From positions 1 through 16,475 of the forward strand of contig DASWAT010000141.1 in the NCBI GenBank assembly GCA_036390995.1: a stretch of DNA of 16,475 nt, in the 5' to 3' direction. The DNA is from DASQQQ01 sp036390995. GTDB lineage: Bacteria; Actinomycetota; UBA4738; HRBIN12. Below are positions 14,730 through 16,475 of the stretch, one piece after another (within the stretch, counting starts at the first letter, position 1; each line of letters starts with the position of its first letter). Made by a program: the position numbers and the translations under genes. Below the pieces are notes generated by a model, which saw nothing but the letters and a program-made list of their open reading frames with translations, made no database searches and was not told where the DNA came from.

Positions 14730-15275
14730 TCAAGACCGAAGCTTCGCGAGGTCCCGGCGGACCGACGCGAGCCAGGCGAGCTCGGTCCCGGCCAGTGCGT
14801 CCTGCAGTTCCAACAGCCGCGAGGCGACCGCGGCGCTCGGACCTGCGGAACTCTCCAGGTCACGGCGTTCCTCGGCCAGTCGTTCGCGCCGGGCCCGGAG
14901 CGCCTGCTCCCGGAAGGCGATCCCCCGGCGGGCCTCCTCGGGACGAAGGAGATGAACGAACCCCAGCGCGAGCCCGGCGTCCGTCTCATACGGCCCGGAA
15001 CCCTGGAGCCGCTCCTGCAACCCTCGCCGGAGCCGGTCGCGGCCGGACCGCGCGATGCGGAAGACGCGGCGATCGGGGCCCTCGGTGCCGTCCTGCTGAT
15101 GGGCGGAGACGGCTGCGTCGTCCTCCAGCCGTCGCAGCGCCTGGTACACGCTGGCCTTGCCGACCTCCACCCACTCGCCCATCGTCCGCTGCCGGAACCG
15201 CTCGAGCAGCTCGTACCCGTAGAGCGGGCCCTCGGCGAGGAGCCCGAGGACCACCACCTCGACCTTCGGGATCAC
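14730..15275 (-). CDS. PadR-family transcriptional regulator
   Basis: This 181-residue protein has a PadR winged-helix domain at residues 1-85 (VVLGLLAEGPLYGYELLERF, then KASVYQALRRLEDD and a wing with RRVFRIARSGRDRL). A C-terminal helical dimerisation domain (about 90-180, rich in Arg, Glu and Leu) follows, as in the Vir_act_alpha_C class. PadR dimers bind inverted repeats and usually repress nearby transporter or stress genes, often including their own. The GTG at 15275 has the strong ribosome site GGAGGTGG about 5 nt upstream, which is part of a large palindrome covering the promoter. This makes autoregulation likely. The likely ligand cannot be read from the sequence. Confidence 0.92.
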   Translation of the reverse strand: MIPKVEVVVLGLLAEGPLYGYELLERFRQRTMGEWVEVGKASVYQALRRLEDDAAVSAHQQDGTEGPDRRVFRIARSGRDRLRRGLQERLQGSGPYETDAGLALGFVHLLRPEEARRGIAFREQALRARRERLAEERRDLESSAGPSAAVASRLLELQDALAGTELAWLASVRRDLAKLRS

Positions 15276-15277
15276 AG

Positions 15278-15318
15278 CACCACCTCCACTAGTCCGTTAC
15301 AGACTAGTGGAGGTGGTG
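15278..15318. repeat. Perfect inverted repeat, 16-bp arms: probable PadR operator
   Basis: CACCACCTCCACTAGT (15278-15293) and ACTAGTGGAGGTGGTG (15303-15318) are exact reverse complements around a 9-nt centre. The palindrome spans the padR -10 box and its ribosome site. Because of the symmetry, both strands carry a GGAGGTGGTG sequence. It lies between the stop of the secreted-protein gene and the padR start, so it could also act as a hairpin at the end of the upstream message, but there is no T-run. Confidence 0.75.
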
Positions 15319-15329
15319 AGCCGAAGCAA
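15301..15329 (-). promoter_or_regulatory. Candidate padR promoter (TTGCTT-N17-TAGTCT)
   Basis: On the minus strand, TTGCTT (15329-15324) and TAGTCT (15306-15301) are exactly 17 nt apart. Transcription would start near 15294, leaving a leader of about 18 nt that holds the GGAGGTGG ribosome site. The -10 and part of the spacer lie inside the perfect inverted repeat, so a bound dimer would block RNA polymerase. Confidence 0.6.
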
Positions 15330-15338
15330 GCCGTCGGC

Positions 15339-15734
15339 TCAGAACGAGCCGGTGGCCCTGCAAACCTCGCCGGTCGACGCGTTCGTCGCCTTCACCAGGA
15401 ACGAGTCCTTCCCGGACCGGTTGGCCACGCGGCGTGTGACGTCGAACGAGCCACCCGCGTCGGTCTTGCGGGCGGCGTGGAAGAACAGGTTGCCGTTGTG
15501 ACGCATCCGGACCCGCCAGGTCTGGTTCGCCTGGGCCTGGTGCACCTCGAAGTCCGCCTCGATCTTGCCGTGATCCGGCGAGAGCTTGAGCTTCCAGGCG
15601 CTCGAGCCGCTGCACGACCCGGTCCTGATGACGTCCGTCGAACGTGCATCGCCGCCCGAAGCCGCGGCAGGCACCGCTCCGAGCAGGGTCACGGCCACGA
15701 GGCTCGTGATCGTCACCGCGACGATCCGCTTCAT
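15339..15734 (-). CDS. Small secreted protein of unknown function with a two-cysteine domain
   Basis: This 131-residue precursor has a clear signal peptide (MKRIVAVTITSLVAVTLLGA, then VPAAAS) with likely cleavage after about residue 25. The mature part, about 105 residues, starts with a polar linker. It has Cys41 (RTGSCSGSSAWKLKLSP) and Cys125 (GEVCRATGSF), which probably form one disulfide that closes a small beta-sandwich-like domain; alternating hydrophobics (IEADFEVHQ, TWRVRMRHNG, SFLVKATN) fit beta strands. The pattern resembles uncharacterised secreted proteins I recall from actinobacteria, but no function is known to me. The start is ATG 15734, with AAGGAG 6 nt upstream. It precedes padR in the same direction, 63 nt apart. 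Confidence 0.85.
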   Translation of the reverse strand: MKRIVAVTITSLVAVTLLGAVPAAASGGDARSTDVIRTGSCSGSSAWKLKLSPDHGKIEADFEVHQAQANQTWRVRMRHNGNLFFHAARKTDAGGSFDVTRRVANRSGKDSFLVKATNASTGEVCRATGSF

Positions 15735-15889
15735 CGTTGTCTCCTTCCTCCCGACCTTGCAGAGCCAGGCTAGGAGGGCAGGGGTTAAGCCCCGGCCAAG
15801 GGAGCCCCCCGACTGCCTCAAACCGGGACATGCTCACGACTCGTCCACGATGGGCAGCCCCGGTGCGGAGGACCGGACCGGCGAACGCG

Positions 15890-15895
15890 TAGTCT
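15890..15895 (+). promoter_or_regulatory. Candidate -10 element TAGTCT of selC
   Basis: TAGTCT ends 6 nt before the first nucleotide of the tRNA, so the expected transcription start coincides with the mature 5' end. The hexamer is the same as in the candidate tad and padR promoters, but no -35 hexamer lies at the right distance. Confidence 0.4.
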
Positions 15896-15901
15896 GATCG
15901 C

Positions 15902-15992
15902 GGAGGCGAACGGCGGCTGGTGTCGCCCCCGGTCTTCAAAACCGGTGTGGGGGCGGAAGCTCCCTGGCGGGTTCGATTCCCGTCCGCCTCCG
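15902..15992 (+). tRNA. selC: tRNA-Sec (selenocysteine, anticodon UCA)
   Basis: The 91-nt sequence folds as a bacterial selenocysteine tRNA. It has a long acceptor stem (GGAGGCGA with CCGCCTCC), a 6-bp D stem with a 4-nt loop (GGCGGC-TGGT-GTCGCC), and anticodon loop CTTCAAA with anticodon TCA at 15936-15938. The long variable arm is GGGGGC-GGAA-GCTCCC, the T loop is TTCGATT with a 5-bp stem, and the discriminator is G. The 6-bp D stem, long variable arm and UCA anticodon distinguish it from tRNA-Ser. The eighth acceptor pair is an A-C mismatch, so the stem is effectively 7 bp plus mismatch. CCA is not encoded. SelC decodes UGA as selenocysteine with SelA, SelB and SelD; none of these genes, nor an obvious selenoprotein, is in the window. 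Confidence 0.93.
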
Positions 15993-16014
15993 CGTGGAGA
16001 GAACGGGGAGGGAT

Positions 16015-16037
16015 CGGGGAGTCCGCCAGACTCCCCG
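16015..16037 (+). terminator. Probable terminator hairpin of selC
   Basis: CGGGGAGTC-CGCCA-GACTCCCCG is a perfect 9-bp stem with a 5-nt loop, starting 22 nt after the tRNA. It is followed by TCTTCC rather than a T-run. A competing longer pairing of GATCGGGG with the later CCCCGATC is also possible. Confidence 0.6.
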
Positions 16038-16140
16038 TCTTCCCCCCGATCTCGTCCGGTCTTTGCCGGGCTTCCCATCACTAGACGGCGTAACGGTGCC
16101 AGCGCCTTACCCGGACTCGTCCCACACGCACCCGGGAGGA

Positions 16141-16169
16141 TTGACGGCTCCCGCTGGAAGACGGACGAT
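16141..16169 (+). promoter_or_regulatory. Candidate promoter of the AAA/LuxR-type gene (TTGACG-N17-GACGAT)
   Basis: TTGACG (16141-16146) is a near-consensus -35. Seventeen nt later GACGAT (16164-16169) keeps only the A and final T of a -10. Transcription would begin near 16176, upstream of the GGAGGA ribosome site at 16185-16190. This supports ATG 16198 over the in-frame ATG 16168. Confidence 0.4.
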
Positions 16170-16197
16170 GAGGCGGCCCGCGGCGGAGGATGCGTCG

Positions 16198-16475
16198 ATG
16201 ATCGTCGGCCGTCACGCAGAGCGAGAGGCGCTCGCGTCTTTCCTCGGCGACCCCAGCCGCTCGAGTGCCGCCCTCGTCCTCGAAGGGGAGCCAGGGATCG
16301 GTAAGACGACCCTGTGGCTCGAGGCCCTCGCCGACGCGCAGGAGCGCGGGTACACGATCCTCGCCAGCGAGCCCGCCGAGCCTGATGCCGGCGTGCCGCT
16401 CTCCACCCTCGGCGACCTACTGGACGGCGTCGACGTCGATGCGCTGACCGCGCTTCCGGAACCCCAGCGGGCCGC
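16198..16475 (+). CDS. AAA-type ATP-binding (LuxR/MalT-like) regulator, N-terminal fragment
   Basis: Only the first 92 residues are in the window; the gene runs off the right edge. It begins MIVGRHAEREALASFL, the standard entry of AAA_16-type ATPase modules, and has an intact Walker A, GEPGIGKTT (residues 30-38). The later ERGYTILASEPAE and VPLSTLGDLLDGVD match large LuxR-family regulators with an N-terminal AAA domain, a TPR-like middle and a C-terminal HTH. Those proteins are usually about 900 residues long. The start ATG 16198 has GGAGGA 7 nt upstream; the in-frame ATG 16168 is less likely. The DNA-binding end is not visible, so the regulator call rests on family resemblance. Confidence 0.85.
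   Translation, partial: MIVGRHAEREALASFLGDPSRSSAALVLEGEPGIGKTTLWLEALADAQERGYTILASEPAEPDAGVPLSTLGDLLDGVDVDALTALPEPQRA

Noticed and set aside
15307..15501. Plus-strand 64-residue frame beginning in the padR palindrome
   Set aside because: It is antisense to the secreted-protein gene. The apparent ribosome site is a by-product of the palindrome's symmetry.

Overview
The window looks like chromosomal DNA from a high-GC Gram-positive bacterium, most probably an actinomycete-lineage organism (Actinomycetota), possibly a deep-branching or uncultivated one. The evidence is the very high GC content, frequent GTG starts, GTGA/ATGA stop-start overlaps, a seven-gene tad pilus locus in the same order as Mycobacterium tuberculosis Rv3660c to Rv3654c, and a DUF5318 gene directly upstream of a class A penicillin-binding protein (PBP), as at Rv0049-ponA1. 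No mobile element, phage gene or CRISPR array is visible. The species cannot be read from the sequence.

Left part, minus strand. The window opens inside a class A PBP (1-783, 3' end cut off), preceded by a DUF5318 zinc-ribbon-like gene. Upstream of these lies the tad locus (1363-6408): ssd/cpaE, tadA, tadB, tadC, a Flp-type pilin, tadE and a TadE/TadG-like gene. These are tightly packed or overlapping behind a candidate promoter TTGCCC-N17-TAGTCT. No prepilin peptidase is in the window.

Middle. A very small four-cysteine protein (minus) and an unknown 105-residue protein (plus) diverge from a 137-nt intergenic region that holds an inverted repeat. The plus gene converges on a second, complete class A PBP (7292-9556, minus). 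This PBP is divergent from a plus-strand operon (9799-13584): an ECF sigma factor, a zinc-finger anti-sigma factor with a very large extracytoplasmic part, and a membrane-anchored M15-type peptidase that carries an extra domain. The second PBP and this operon together suggest a cell-wall surveillance and repair module.

Right part. A HAD-IB phosphatase with a C-terminal membrane anchor, a PadR-family regulator and a small secreted two-cysteine protein lie in series on the minus strand. The padR promoter is embedded in a perfect inverted repeat with 16-bp arms. A selenocysteine tRNA (selC, anticodon UCA) follows on the plus strand with a hairpin behind it. The window ends inside the N-terminus of an AAA/LuxR-type ATP-binding regulator.

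The items most worth following are the sigma/anti-sigma/peptidase operon with its unusual domain architectures, the padR operator-promoter palindrome, the selC gene with an acceptor-stem mismatch, and a recurring layout in which a TAnnnT -10 element sits 6-9 nt before a start codon, which suggests leaderless transcripts.
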